From NCBI RefSeq assembly GCF_000151315.2, contig NW_011887293.1:852693-916692 (forward strand): a stretch of DNA of 64,000 nt. Reading direction: 5' to 3'. The translations under genes were made by a program, and so were the position numbers. A model generated the notes under the pieces. That model was not told the DNA's origin and ran no database searches. It saw nothing but the letters and a program-made list of their open reading frames with translations. Below are positions 55,221 through 64,000 of the stretch, piece by piece. Position 1 is the stretch's first letter. Every line of letters begins with the position of its first letter. Origin of the DNA: Capsaspora owczarzaki ATCC 30864 (Eukaryota > Opisthokonta > Filasterea).

Positions 55221-57193
55221 AAAAAAAAAAAGTAAAAAGAAAGTGTTAAGCGTCGGGATTCAGAGAGACAACACACTACGACAAAAAAGATGTGTAGTGC
55301 AATGTGGTGCTTTCGATGTTGAAGACGACAAAAAGGGAGGGGGAGAAGCGAGCAGTCACAAAGTCCGGTCGCTGTGAGACGAGAACAAGGCGACGGAAAA
55401 AAAAAAAAAAAAAAAAAAAAAGGAGAAAAAAATCAAGAAAAATTCAATGTAATGAGGCGAAAAGGAGAAAAAAAAAAAAAAAAAAAGACCGACGCGCTGA
55501 ATGTCGAAAGGAATAAGAAGAAAGGGAAAAACGAGGCGAACAAGTCGATCGAAAAAAGGGGAAGAAAAAAAGCGAGTCGAAGAAGGCGAAAAAAAAATCC
55601 GGATGGAAGGGGAAAAAAGGGCGAGCGAAACAGAAAGGGAAAAAAAAAAAAAAAAAAAAAATCAAGACGTTTGCAGGTAAAGTTGCAGCGACACTGTTAA
55701 CGAGCAGCACGAGAAACAAAACCTCAACGGAAAAAAGAGAGAATCGAGGATTGTTTGCTTTGTCGAACAACCGACGATGAGTGGAGGAAGAAACGAGGAC
55801 GGGGGAAAAAAATAGCGCGAAAAAAAGTGAGAAAAAAAAAAAGTCAGCAGGCCACAAAATCAGGCTTCTGTTGGGAATTGCAAAAATCAGACGATGCTAA
55901 GGATGTCGTCTTGCTTCAACAAGCTGCGATAGACACAGGCTCGACAATGATGGGTCCAGCACTGAGCTAAAAGAGACAAACAGAAAAGAGAAAAAAAAGC
56001 AATGTCGTTGGACACGAAAAAGAACGACCAAAAAGTCTAATCGCGAAAAAAAAAAAAAAAAAAAAAAAAAAGACTGAATCCAAAATAAAAAAGAAAAAAA
56101 AAGAAAAAATGATTTTTGGAGAAAAATGGATTTCCATAACCGGACAGCGAGTGCCGGTTTGCTGTGATGCACGCACGCGAGGATTGCGCAGAAGGCACAT
56201 TCATGCACTATGACACCTTGGCAACATGTCTGGGGCGGAGCGGCGGCGGGAGACCTCGCCTGGCCTGCGCGGCAATACTGGACATCATCGCCACGCGTTC
56301 AACTGGCTTCACCCATTCGCTGGGGGCACAGCTTTAATTTATTTTACTTTTTTTTTTCTTTTTTTTACTTTTTTTTTTTACTTTTTTTATTTTTTTATTT
56401 TTTTTTCTTGCTTTTCATTAGCATTGACGCCTATCGACAGAGTCAGTCGCGCGCTTTTGCCGCTCTTCCGTGTTTGCAGGATTGTGGGCTGGGCGAGGGT
56501 TGTGCAGAGCAGGCAGTAAGGTTGTCGAGGGTCCCTTGTTGCTGCTCCGTCTGGCCCCCCTGCCATGCCAACAGTGCGCACAACTTGGTCGGTGAATGCG
56601 AAATCTGGTGCGATCCCGTTCTGAGTTGTGGCTTTTTTTGTGTTATTGTCATTTTGTGCCCAAAAAAACAAAATTGTTTGGTTGTGGCTTGAATTTGCTT
56701 TTCAGCTAATGGGCTGTATGATTCATGAACGCGAGCGATCTCAATTCGCAGTTGCAGTGGCGATGGGTGCGAGAACGCTCGCCAAACGGCGTGAAACGGG
56801 TGCGTGTTTGGTTGTGAGCAACCGACTCAAGGGGCTGCGATATCAGTTTGGTCGATGCTGTCATACCCTGGTCACGGCAGGTCTGCAATCTGTAATCTGT
56901 GAGGTGGGGCGAGACCCAGGGCAGCAAAAGCACACTGACGTCGAATTGCCACTTTTAGAAGGCAAAACACAGCACCGATTGGCTGGGAATGATGTGCTGT
57001 GCCGCAAATCCATACAACAATAATCAAATCACAACACAGACTCATCGTCCGCGTATCGTATCGCGACAAGGTTTGGTCAAAACCTGCACTCTTCCATTTG
57101 ACAATGAGCACGCCTTGGCGAAAACATTTGAAAAAAAGCAAAATGAAAAACTTGATATTTTTTTGTGCTAACGAAAAACCAAAAACCAAAAAA
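55221..57193. other. 2-kb intergenic region rich in A/T runs
   Basis: A-runs of 15-28 nt occur near 55397-55421, 55470-55486, 55639-55661 and 56046-56071; T-runs with TTTTTACTTTTT repeats lie at 56340-56410. It should contain the bHLH promoter and the SDR 3' UTR. Short open frames on either strand follow the runs and have no coding character. Confidence 0.55.
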
Positions 57194-58198
57194 TCAATTG
57201 GAGACAAGAGCCAATGCCTCGGGCGTCAGATACTGCTTGACAAGCTCGACCGACAGATCCCAGAGTCGGACGGCGGGCTCTTGCAGGCGAGCGGCAGCGG
57301 ATGTGGGAGTGACCTTGCAATCAATCAGGTACGACGAGGACGGAATGACAGACTCGGAGGCGAGCGCGGCAACGACGGTTGTGGAAGCCCCCTGCGTGAC
57401 GCTCTTGGTGAAGGGCGACGCGAGGAAAAACACAAACCGCCAAAGCAGCCGCTGGCGGGAAATGGAGGTGGAAATCATGTCGCCGGGATGGACCGAGACG
57501 GTGGACAGGCCCTGTGCGTCGTGGAAGCGTCGGTGCAGCTCGTTCGCATGGTACACGTTGCAGAGCTTGCTGTTGCCATACGCATGCAGTGCCAGGTAGC
57601 TCCGCTCTCGTTTGAGCAGATCGTCAAAATTGAGCGTGGATGGCGTCGTGTGCGACACCGAGGACAGGTTGACAATCCGCTTGTGCTTGGACGCCAGGAC
57701 GGCCGGAAGCAGCAGCGAGGTCAGCAAGAAGTGGCCCAGATGGTTGACGGCAAAGTGCATCTCGTAGCCGTCCTTGGAAAGGGTGTGCGGCATGCCAAAC
57801 ACGCCTGCGTTGTTGATGAGAATGTCGAGCGGCTCGGGGTGCTTGGATGTGAAGGCCTCGACGCCCGCTTTGACAGACGCCAGACTGCCCAAGTCCAGCA
57901 CGACATGGTCGATCTTGAGTGGGCTGTGCGGGGCCAGCGCGACGAGCTTTGGCACGGTGGCTTGGAGCTGCGTGGCAATGGCCGTGATTTGCTCCAACGC
58001 GGCGGCAGCGGAGGCGTCCGACCGGGCCGTGAATGTGACAGCAGCGCCAGCCGCAGCGAGCGCGGCGGCAGTGTCAATGCCAATGCCGGCAGTGGCGCCA
58101 GTGACGAGCACGCGCGAGGAGGTCAGCGGAAGCGCCGACCCGAACGCCTCGAGCGCCTGAGCGCAGGTCGACCGCGATGACAGTTGCTGGTTTGACAT
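57194..58198 (-). CDS. Short-chain dehydrogenase/reductase (retinol dehydrogenase/WWOX-like)
   Basis: A single exon gives 334 residues. The cofactor motif is VLVTGATAGIGIDTAAALAA (TGxxxGIG), followed by DLGSLASVK, the NNAG motif (LDILINNAGVFG), NHLGHFLLT, the catalytic Ser in IVNLSSVSH and the active-site YGNSK (YxxxK). The sequence VHPGDMISTSISR follows as in the RDH/WWOX branch. Arginine after the second strand (FTARS) suggests NADP(H). Substrate is unknown; retinoids, sterols or other carbonyls are common in the family. No signal or membrane helix is clear at the N-terminus. The ATG at 58198 lies 27 residues before the cofactor motif, a usual distance. Confidence 0.93.
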   Translation of the reverse strand: MSNQQLSSRSTCAQALEAFGSALPLTSSRVLVTGATAGIGIDTAAALAAAGAAVTFTARSDASAAAALEQITAIATQLQATVPKLVALAPHSPLKIDHVVLDLGSLASVKAGVEAFTSKHPEPLDILINNAGVFGMPHTLSKDGYEMHFAVNHLGHFLLTSLLLPAVLASKHKRIVNLSSVSHTTPSTLNFDDLLKRERSYLALHAYGNSKLCNVYHANELHRRFHDAQGLSTVSVHPGDMISTSISRQRLLWRFVFFLASPFTKSVTQGASTTVVAALASESVIPSSSYLIDCKVTPTSAAARLQEPAVRLWDLSVELVKQYLTPEALALVSN

Positions 58199-59209
58199 GG
58201 CTGTGATGAAGTGCTTTTTGGATTGAGGATGGCTTGCTTGTTTTTTGGTTGCCTTTGATGTCCTTGTGTCTTGTGGCTCGTGAAGGTTTTCCTGTTCAAA
58301 CGAAATACAAAAAACAAAAGGACTGAACTGAATGACGGATGGAAAATGTCCGTTGGTTTTTGAAGCTGGACGCGGTTTTTTGTTCCGCACAGCCGGTTTT
58401 TTTGGGACATTTAAGCTGCGGGGAAAGGGGAAATTGAGCGCGAGGGAGGGGCGGAGGATTTATCTCATGAGCATGGCCTGAATTAGCGGATGTGCGACAC
58501 ATCCGAGAGCGATGCTTGGAGCTGATTGAAAGCGGCGACGCATGGAACCGAGTTTTGAGGCTTTCTGATCGCATCGTCGTTCAAGCAGTGCTCGTCCCCC
58601 TTCTCCGCTCCCCAAAGCTTGCAAAAATGAATCTCTGGATTGAGTAGTGTGCGATTCTGGCGTAAAGGGTGGTAAAATTCGGAGCGCTCCGTCATTTGTG
58701 AACTTTCTGTTTTTCTTGGTCGATGTAGCGATAGTTTGAGTTTGATCTCGGTTTTCTCGTCAAGAATTTCCAGCCGATTTCATAAACCACAGGGTTCCCA
58801 AACGCAGTCGCAAAGACTAGTATTGCACGAATTTTTCAAGGGCGGCGACCGAGCGAGTCAGCCTCCGCGAGCACCGAAGCTGCAAGCACCGGAAACTGGA
58901 CAAGCGACAAGTGCTCCTTCCAGGTCAGTGACCATCTCCGACTCGACGAAACTCAATACTAAATCAATTTATACATTTAGTTTGAGCGGTGTCGGAGTGC
59001 GAGTGTTTGACTGACGCGTCTGGCGTGCGGCCAAAAACTGTACTTTGAGTCGCAAGTTTCGGTTTGAACTCCCAGGTTTCCACGACCAGCAACAGTTCCA
59101 ATGATCTCGATAGCTCTTGAACAATGATTGCTCATACGAGGAACACACGACTGATATCAAAATTGCGTTTCAGTCTTCAAACAACACGAAACAGGAAACT
59201 CAGACCCGA
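58199..59209. promoter_or_regulatory. Divergent region between SDR and NAA80 genes
   Basis: About 1 kb between two head-to-head starts. No supported gene. The frame at 58736-59014 is Ser/Gln-rich and lacks coding character. Confidence 0.45.
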
Positions 59210-60255
59210 ATGGCGGAATTCACGCTTGTAACAACACACGACCGACTCGATCTCTGTCCGCAAGTCGCAACACTGATCAACAGCATGTGGCCAATGTCAA
59301 TCTACGCAAGGTACGTGTCCTGCCCTTGGCTTGGCTGGAGGTTGACAGAGCTGATGGGATCGCGACAAATTTGAATGGAATTGCATTGAGATTGTAGTTT
59401 GAAATCTCATCCATACACATACACACACATTGCAGACGAGCCATGCTCGAGCGATCGCATCCATTGCTACCGTGCTCGCTTGAAATCTCATCCATACACA
59501 TACACACACATTGCAGACGAGCCATGCTCGAGCGATCGCATCCATTGCTACCGTGCTCGCTTGTGCTCCTGGCCAAGAACCTGCCGGATCTCGCACAGGA
59601 GGCGCCGCCAATTGACCGCTTGACCACGGATGGTCAGACCATTCTCGGCCACTGTCGCGTCATGTCGCTCGGGGGTCCCAAAGGTGTGCTATTTGAAATT
59701 GGTACGAAATCCAAGGCTGCGCAGTTGAAGCATGCGCATCGCTCTGTCCAGTGCTGCGGCGATCCTGTGCTGAATCTCACTTTGGCTGGAATTTGACACG
59801 CACGCGCTAGTGGTCGTCGACGAACAACATCGAGGCAAAGGATTTGGAAAGATTCTCATGCAAAAAGCAGAAGAGTATATGAAGGCGTAGGTGTTCTGAC
59901 GCGGACGGGCCATTTTTGAACCAAAGTCGCCTTCTGGCTCACGTTCCCAATCGTCGTTGAGGTTGCTTTTAGAGCTGGGAAAGCAATAGTCTATCTCAAT
60001 ACCACGGACAAACAGGCATTCTACGAGCACCTTGGGTATCATGTCTGTGATCCCGTCACTTCTGGCGTATTTGGCGGAAAAGTTCAGGTACGTAAATGAA
60101 TCGGTTTTTGTGCGAACTGGTTGTTGCGTGAATTTTCCGATCCTGCATGTTCTCACCCACACTACACCCAAACTACGGTGCAAACACACGAACAGACACT
60201 CGATCAAACACCATCAACAGAACCAAAGTTGGTTTGGCTCAAGAAGGAGCTGTGA
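59210..60255 (+). CDS. NAA80: NAA80-like GNAT N-acetyltransferase
   Basis: Five exons (59210-59310, 59517-59701, 59811-59886, 59973-60087, 60196-60255) give 178 residues. The acetyl-CoA loop is HRGKGFGKILM (RxxGxG/A). Around it the protein aligns with NAA80: RLDLCPQVATLINSMWPMS, PLLPCSLVLLAK, GHCRVM, VVVDEQ, and KQAFYEHLGYHVCDPV near the end. Animal NAA80 acetylates the N-terminus of processed actin, affecting filament dynamics; human NAA80 has a long Pro-rich insert that is absent here. A perfect 81-bp tandem duplication (59399-59560) duplicates the exon 2 acceptor, so exon 2 may start at 59436 or 59517, both in frame (27 residues difference). Confidence 0.88.
59399..59560. repeat. Perfect 81-bp tandem duplication spanning a 3' splice site
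   Basis: Two identical 81-bp copies (59399-59479 and 59480-59560), with 3 more matching bases after the second. Each contains the pyrimidine/CA-rich intron end, the CAG acceptor and the first ~44 bases of NAA80 exon 2. Confidence 0.97.
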
Positions 60256-60307
60256 TATGAACACAAGTGTGTGATTTTGAGTGTCAAAGTTGTAATGCAT
60301 TCAAACA

Positions 60308-61678
60308 TTACAGCATCCGGGGCTCAAACATCACAACAAGCGCTTGGAACTCAGCAGACGAGAGCCCTGTTGCTGCCACGAGTTGCTCGAAGCGATTGTC
60401 CGGTGTATTGACAACGAGCTGACCAAGCTTTGGATTTCGGAACGCAAGACTGATGATTCCATGGGCAAGAGAGTGACAGAAAAAAGACAGCGTGAGCGAC
60501 TGCAATGGCTGACACTGAGAGGCAAATTGGTTGTGACCACAACACTTACAGGCGCAGAAACAGCAAAACGGTGGTTTTCCATTGCGAGCTCGTCAGACTT
60601 GAGTTGCTGTTACGGAGGTCCAAAAGCGCAACAAACTCGCTCACGTCAGACTGGATGTCGGCGACAGGAATGTGAAAGAGCGAAAGGAGCGGCGTGATTC
60701 TGTCGCAGCACAAAAACGCGCGCAATCAAGACACCCACACACAGCGGAGGTGAGCAAGTGAATGCTGGAAATCAAAGCAAAGACAATGTTCATCGAGACC
60801 AATACGCACTCTTTGGTTAATTGCGATAAGAACAGGCCTCGTCGCACAAGTGCAGGTGCCGCAGCATCGGTCAGAGGTGCATGGAAATCCAAATCGTCAT
60901 CGGCCTGAGAGGCTGGTTGCTGCTCTAGCTTTGAAATCTGAGCACTCTTGTCACTCGCACGCGGTCGAGGGGCCAGTGATTGCGCAGATGCAGGGGTTTT
61001 GCTCGTCGTGTTGCTGGGATTGAAATGGTCGACATCAGGCTCGTCATTGTCCGAATCGCTCAGATAGTCATCATCAATCAGCTCAGACGAAGCAAACGCC
61101 GACGAGGCGACGGGCTGCCTGGCGCTAGTTGGAAGGGCGAGCTGGGCATAGTCCAGCAGGGCGTTGGTCTGCTCTTCCGCTGTCATGTTAGGCCGTAGTC
61201 GCGGCTCAATCACGTGGCCGTGAAGAAAGGCGACCGCTGCATCCGTCTGCCACGTACTGACGATCAAACAGAGCTCGCTCCAGGCCGACGTGTTGATGAG
61301 CGAGTTCAACAGGCTCGACTTTTTGGCTTGTCGCTGTTGTGGAGTGGCAACTTTTGGTGTTCGAGGTGCGTGCTCCTGTAGTGACAGCGAGTTTATATCG
61401 TCGTCAAGGCCACTCGTCGCTCCGATTTGGTCAAAAGTGGGCCGGTAGCCTTCGATGGCATCATGCGCGTCGGCAGGACGCACGGCTGGCGCAATAACCT
61501 CAGCTCCTTGTCGCTCTCGAAAGAGCAACTCACCAGCAGGCCGTTGTGGAGATCCTTCCGGGTTGCCAGACGGCGCAGCCTTGACGGAAGAATCTGACGA
61601 CCATCTGCCGCCAATAATGTTTCCAAAGTCAACGACACGATTTGTCGCACCACGCCCCATGCCCAGCGTGCTGCACAT
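60308..61678 (-). CDS. Acidic, partly disordered protein of unknown family
   Basis: Exons proposed: 60810-61678, 60550-60699 and 60308-60508, about 405 residues. The first two join cleanly (GA|A). The last junction does not keep phase with canonical donors, although exon 3 looks well coded (FRNPKLGQLVVNTPDNRFEQ; LVAATGLSSAEFQALVVMF), so an edge is wrong or a small exon is missing. Visible parts: a Gly/Arg N-terminus, a helical segment (SSLLNSLINTSAWSELCLIV), a Ser/Asp acidic stretch (DDDYLSDSDNDEPDVDHF), and a helical C-terminal half (ITPLLSLFHIPVADIQSDVS). I do not recognise it. Confidence 0.65.
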
Positions 61679-61884
61679 ACCGATCTTCTGCTTTTGGGTG
61701 AATAGGCAATAGCTTGATTGGTGTTCTTGGTTTTCTGACGACAGGAACCAACAAAGTGACAATTCTCCAAATCAATCTACAAAGTACAAGATTCCCTGTT
61801 CCTCCACAACGCACGCTCGCTCCCCCTTTCCTTCCACCACCACCCCCCGTCCTCGCTTCATCCATATCTTCCCATGCGTTGGGC

Positions 61885-62571
61885 TTACTGCTCGTTCCGA
61901 AGCCACAGCGCATCGCTGGAGATTTGGCTCTCGAAAAACTTGGATGCCTGGAAGCAGGCGTCCGAGCAAAACCATCGCCACTCGGTCAAGTCGTACACTA
62001 CATGCACCTTGCGATCAATGGTGTAGCGAGCGGGTCGCGTGGATCGGGCGCTGGATGCTGGCGCTGCCGTCGCTGGCTGGGGCGGGTTGTGACACATGGG
62101 ATAGCCGCAGCGGCCCATCAGCGCGCGCTCCTCTGTCATGGCCGTGTAGTGGCTGGGTAGAATGTGCATGGCCTAGCGAACAAGAGGGGACGCAAGTTGT
62201 GAGGCGAGGGCAAAAGTCAGCGAACGACGTTTGATTCGCGTTTGACACAACCAGCACGAGCCCCTCGTCATCGGATGTGTGCTCTTCAACAACAACAACA
62301 TCATCATCATCACACACAACCGACAGCAAGGCGAAAATAAAGAGTTGAGAGGAAAAAAAAAAGCCAAAGCCAAAGCTCTTACCGCAGTTCGCAGCGACTC
62401 TTCCGTCATGTTCCCTTCGAGCAGCTGCTTTTGCACTGCAAACGCACGCTTCTCGACATCAACGCGCGCAGTCAGGTGGGCAAGCTCCCGATCGATGAGA
62501 GCACGCCCGACTTGCACCTTGGCACCTTCAGAGGGTGATGGTTTGGCTGCCACGGGCTTCTTGGACTGCAT
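61885..62571 (-). CDS. RPAP2: RTR1/RPAP2-type RNA polymerase II CTD phosphatase, compact form
   Basis: Two exons (62383-62571 and 61885-62172) give 158 residues. The RTR1 zinc domain is visible: RALMGRCGYPMCHNPP, then YDLTEWRWFCSDACFQASKF and FESQISSDALWLRNE, with zinc-binding Cys in CGYPMC and FCSDAC. In yeast and human the family dephosphorylates Ser5/Tyr1 of the Pol II C-terminal domain and helps nuclear import of Pol II. The protein is much shorter than human RPAP2 (612) and yeast Rtr1 (226); only the N-terminal helix and the zinc domain remain. The last codons (WLRNEQ) are the usual end of the domain, so it is probably complete. Confidence 0.92.
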
Positions 62572-62739
62572 CGTTAACAAGATTGGTCGTGTTGAAAAGG
62601 AACAAGACTGGATTGGATGGTGTAGGTGTTTGTGTTTGAATGGAAAAAGTAGATGCATTCATGCAAATTGTATTTGGGTAAAAATGACACGACACACGAC
62701 ACACACACAAATGAAAAGCAAATTGGGAAATAAAAATTC

Positions 62740-63636
62740 TTAAATGCTGAGAGCAACGTTGTGGTTGTGGTGCTCTTGGTTGTCGGCAGCCTTGGCAGTG
62801 AAGGGATCGGCAAGAACGGGCAGGTAGTAGGCCTTGGAGGGACGAGCCATGTCGTAGCCGTCGCGCCACTTGGCGCAGAGCAACGAGCGATCGACAGGCT
62901 GGAACTGCAGCTTGGTGAACACGCGGGCCATGGCGGGGGCGGTGGTCAAGGCAAACACATACTCGTAGCCGTCAGCGGTGGCGTGCTGGATGAGCTTGGA
63001 GACAAGGTGGCTGGCAATGCCGCGGCCCTGGTAGGCAGGCGAGGTGCAAATCTTGGTGAACTCGGCCTCGTTGCGCGAGAACGGCTTGATCGAGGCAGAG
63101 CCGGCAAAGACGCCATCAACGTGGCAAACCACATAGTTGCGGACGGTGCTGCTGAGGGCTGCGCGCGAGACGGGCAGGATGCTGCCGTTGGCCATGGGAC
63201 CGGCAATCAGCGAGTAGATGGCATCCGTGTCCTTGTGGGTGGCGCGGCGGATGGTGAGCGTCTCGCGCGAAGCAGTGACAATGGTGGTGGTGGTGGTCGA
63301 GTCGATCGGCTTGAGAAAGCGAGCAATCGACGACTTGAAATCGGTGAAGAGGGTGTTAATGTGGGCAAAGTCCGCAGCGAGGCGTGCGTCAATGCGGGCG
63401 GTGCCGTTGGCATTGGAGGCACGGATCGAGGCGAGGAACTTTGGCGCCGACGAAACGGGCACGGGCGCGAGCGAAACAAAGTTAGCAGGCGCGGAGGCGG
63501 TGACAGCAGCACCGGCAGCGGCGGGACGGAGCGCTGCAGGGATGCGGGAGGCCGGAAGGCGGATGGGTGCGACCAGGCATGGCTTGGCCAAGCAAGAAGG
63601 GAGAGTGTTGCGAGTAAGGCGAACAAGACCGACCAT
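62740..63636 (-). CDS. Mitochondrial NAGS-like GNAT acetyltransferase
   Basis: A single exon gives 298 residues. The first ~60 are Arg/Ala/Ser-rich with no acids (VGLVRLTRNTLPSCLAKP), a likely mitochondrial presequence. A GNAT domain begins at LTIRRATHKDTDAIYSLIAG, with ILPVSRAALSSTVRNYVV, EFTKICTSPAYQGRGIASHL (acetyl-CoA loop QGRGIA) and FALTTAPAMARVFTKLQFQP. This pattern (IRxA, LLPRS, YQGRGIG, FALTxxPxFF) is that of the stand-alone N-acetylglutamate synthase GNATs of bacteria (ArgA-like, short form), not the kinase-fused animal or fungal NAGS. If so it starts mitochondrial arginine synthesis. The upstream frame is open to 63693 but lacks an ATG. Confidence 0.85.
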   Translation of the reverse strand: MVGLVRLTRNTLPSCLAKPCLVAPIRLPASRIPAALRPAAAGAAVTASAPANFVSLAPVPVSSAPKFLASIRASNANGTARIDARLAADFAHINTLFTDFKSSIARFLKPIDSTTTTTIVTASRETLTIRRATHKDTDAIYSLIAGPMANGSILPVSRAALSSTVRNYVVCHVDGVFAGSASIKPFSRNEAEFTKICTSPAYQGRGIASHLVSKLIQHATADGYEYVFALTTAPAMARVFTKLQFQPVDRSLLCAKWRDGYDMARPSKAYYLPVLADPFTAKAADNQEHHNHNVALSI

Positions 63637-64000
63637 CGAGCGGGCGATCGGATGAGCAAGGACGGGCGGAAACGAGAACGCGCGCGAAACCAACGAGAGA
63701 GAAAAAGTGTGTGAGAGCTAGAGAGCTAGAGCAGCGCCCCTGGGAGCAAGCAAGGACTCCTTGGAGGAGTTTTGAGCTGAGTTGCTTAAACCCTAAAGAT
63801 GAAAATGAAAGAGCCTTGAGGTTGAGAAAAAGAGGACTGAGATGTTCTGTGAGAAACTCAGTGTCAGCCTTTTTTCTTGAATCCAAAAAGCGTTGAAAGC
63901 GACCAAATGTGACGTTGCACAGAAATATGCGCAATGGGAGCAGATGGGCGGAAAAGGGTGTTCTTCGAAATCGCCAACGCTTGAGTTTGTTGTTGATAAC
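63637..64000. other. Upstream flank at the window edge
   Basis: 364 bp upstream of the NAGS-like gene. GAGAGCTA is repeated at 63714-63729. No gene seen. Confidence 0.5.

Noticed and set aside
56340-56410. T-rich TTTTTACTTTTT array as a replication origin or telomere-like repeat
   Set aside because: Irregular, with no known telomere unit; similar tracts are common here.
62761-63714. 317-codon open frame antisense to the NAGS-like gene
   Set aside because: Mirror of a GC-biased coding exon; Gly/Arg-rich, no motif.

Overview
The window is nuclear DNA of a compact, intron-rich, GC-moderate unicellular eukaryote. Genes sit 0.1-2.7 kb apart on both strands. Most introns are about 45-120 nt and GT-AG. 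Intergenic DNA carries long poly(T)/poly(A) tracts and microsatellites. The gene set (SRF-type MADS factor, a SHANK-like scaffold, XBP1 with an apparent IRE1 intron, OCRL/INPP5B, three-exon stefin, Mis18, NAA80) fits a unicellular holozoan, a close relative of animals. A filasterean such as Capsaspora is my inference, not something the sequence proves. I see no viral, transposon, CRISPR, rRNA or tRNA feature.

Layout. 0-10 kb: the 3' end of an unknown gene (+), GCFC/PAXBP1 (-), an XBP1-like bZIP gene (-), enhancer of polycomb (-). 9.4-21 kb: mitochondrial bL19 (+), Mis18 (+), a large Ser/Pro/Ala-rich protein (-), an EGF-like single-pass membrane protein (+), a neutral-ceramidase-like enzyme (-). 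21-37 kb: OCRL/INPP5B (+), stefin (-), THOC7 (-), a four-domain carboxypeptidase D (-). 38-50 kb: SRF (+), EMC3 (-), ribosomal uS5 (+), SHANK-like (-), complex I B12 subunit (+). 50-64 kb: zeta-crystallin-type quinone reductase (-), SLOG-fold protein (+), bHLH factor (-), short-chain dehydrogenase (-), NAA80-like acetyltransferase (+), an unknown acidic protein (-), RTR1/RPAP2 (-), mitochondrial NAGS-like GNAT (-).

The most striking signal is in the bZIP gene. A 23-nt segment (4382-4404) is flanked by hairpins like those IRE1 cuts. Removing it switches translation from a frame with a hydrophobic patch to a different open C-terminal frame. This is the XBP1 arrangement, with the local peptide and the cut positions aligned to animal XBP1, and the 23-nt length matches C. 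elegans xbp-1 rather than the 26 nt of vertebrates. EMC3 (ER membrane insertase) and carboxypeptidase D (secretory pathway) are other ER/secretory genes nearby, but the order looks like ordinary gene packing and not a functional cluster. Several genes are arranged head to head with short shared promoter regions.

Exon boundaries were placed by eye from splice signals, reading-frame continuity and family alignment. Where they could not be closed I say so.
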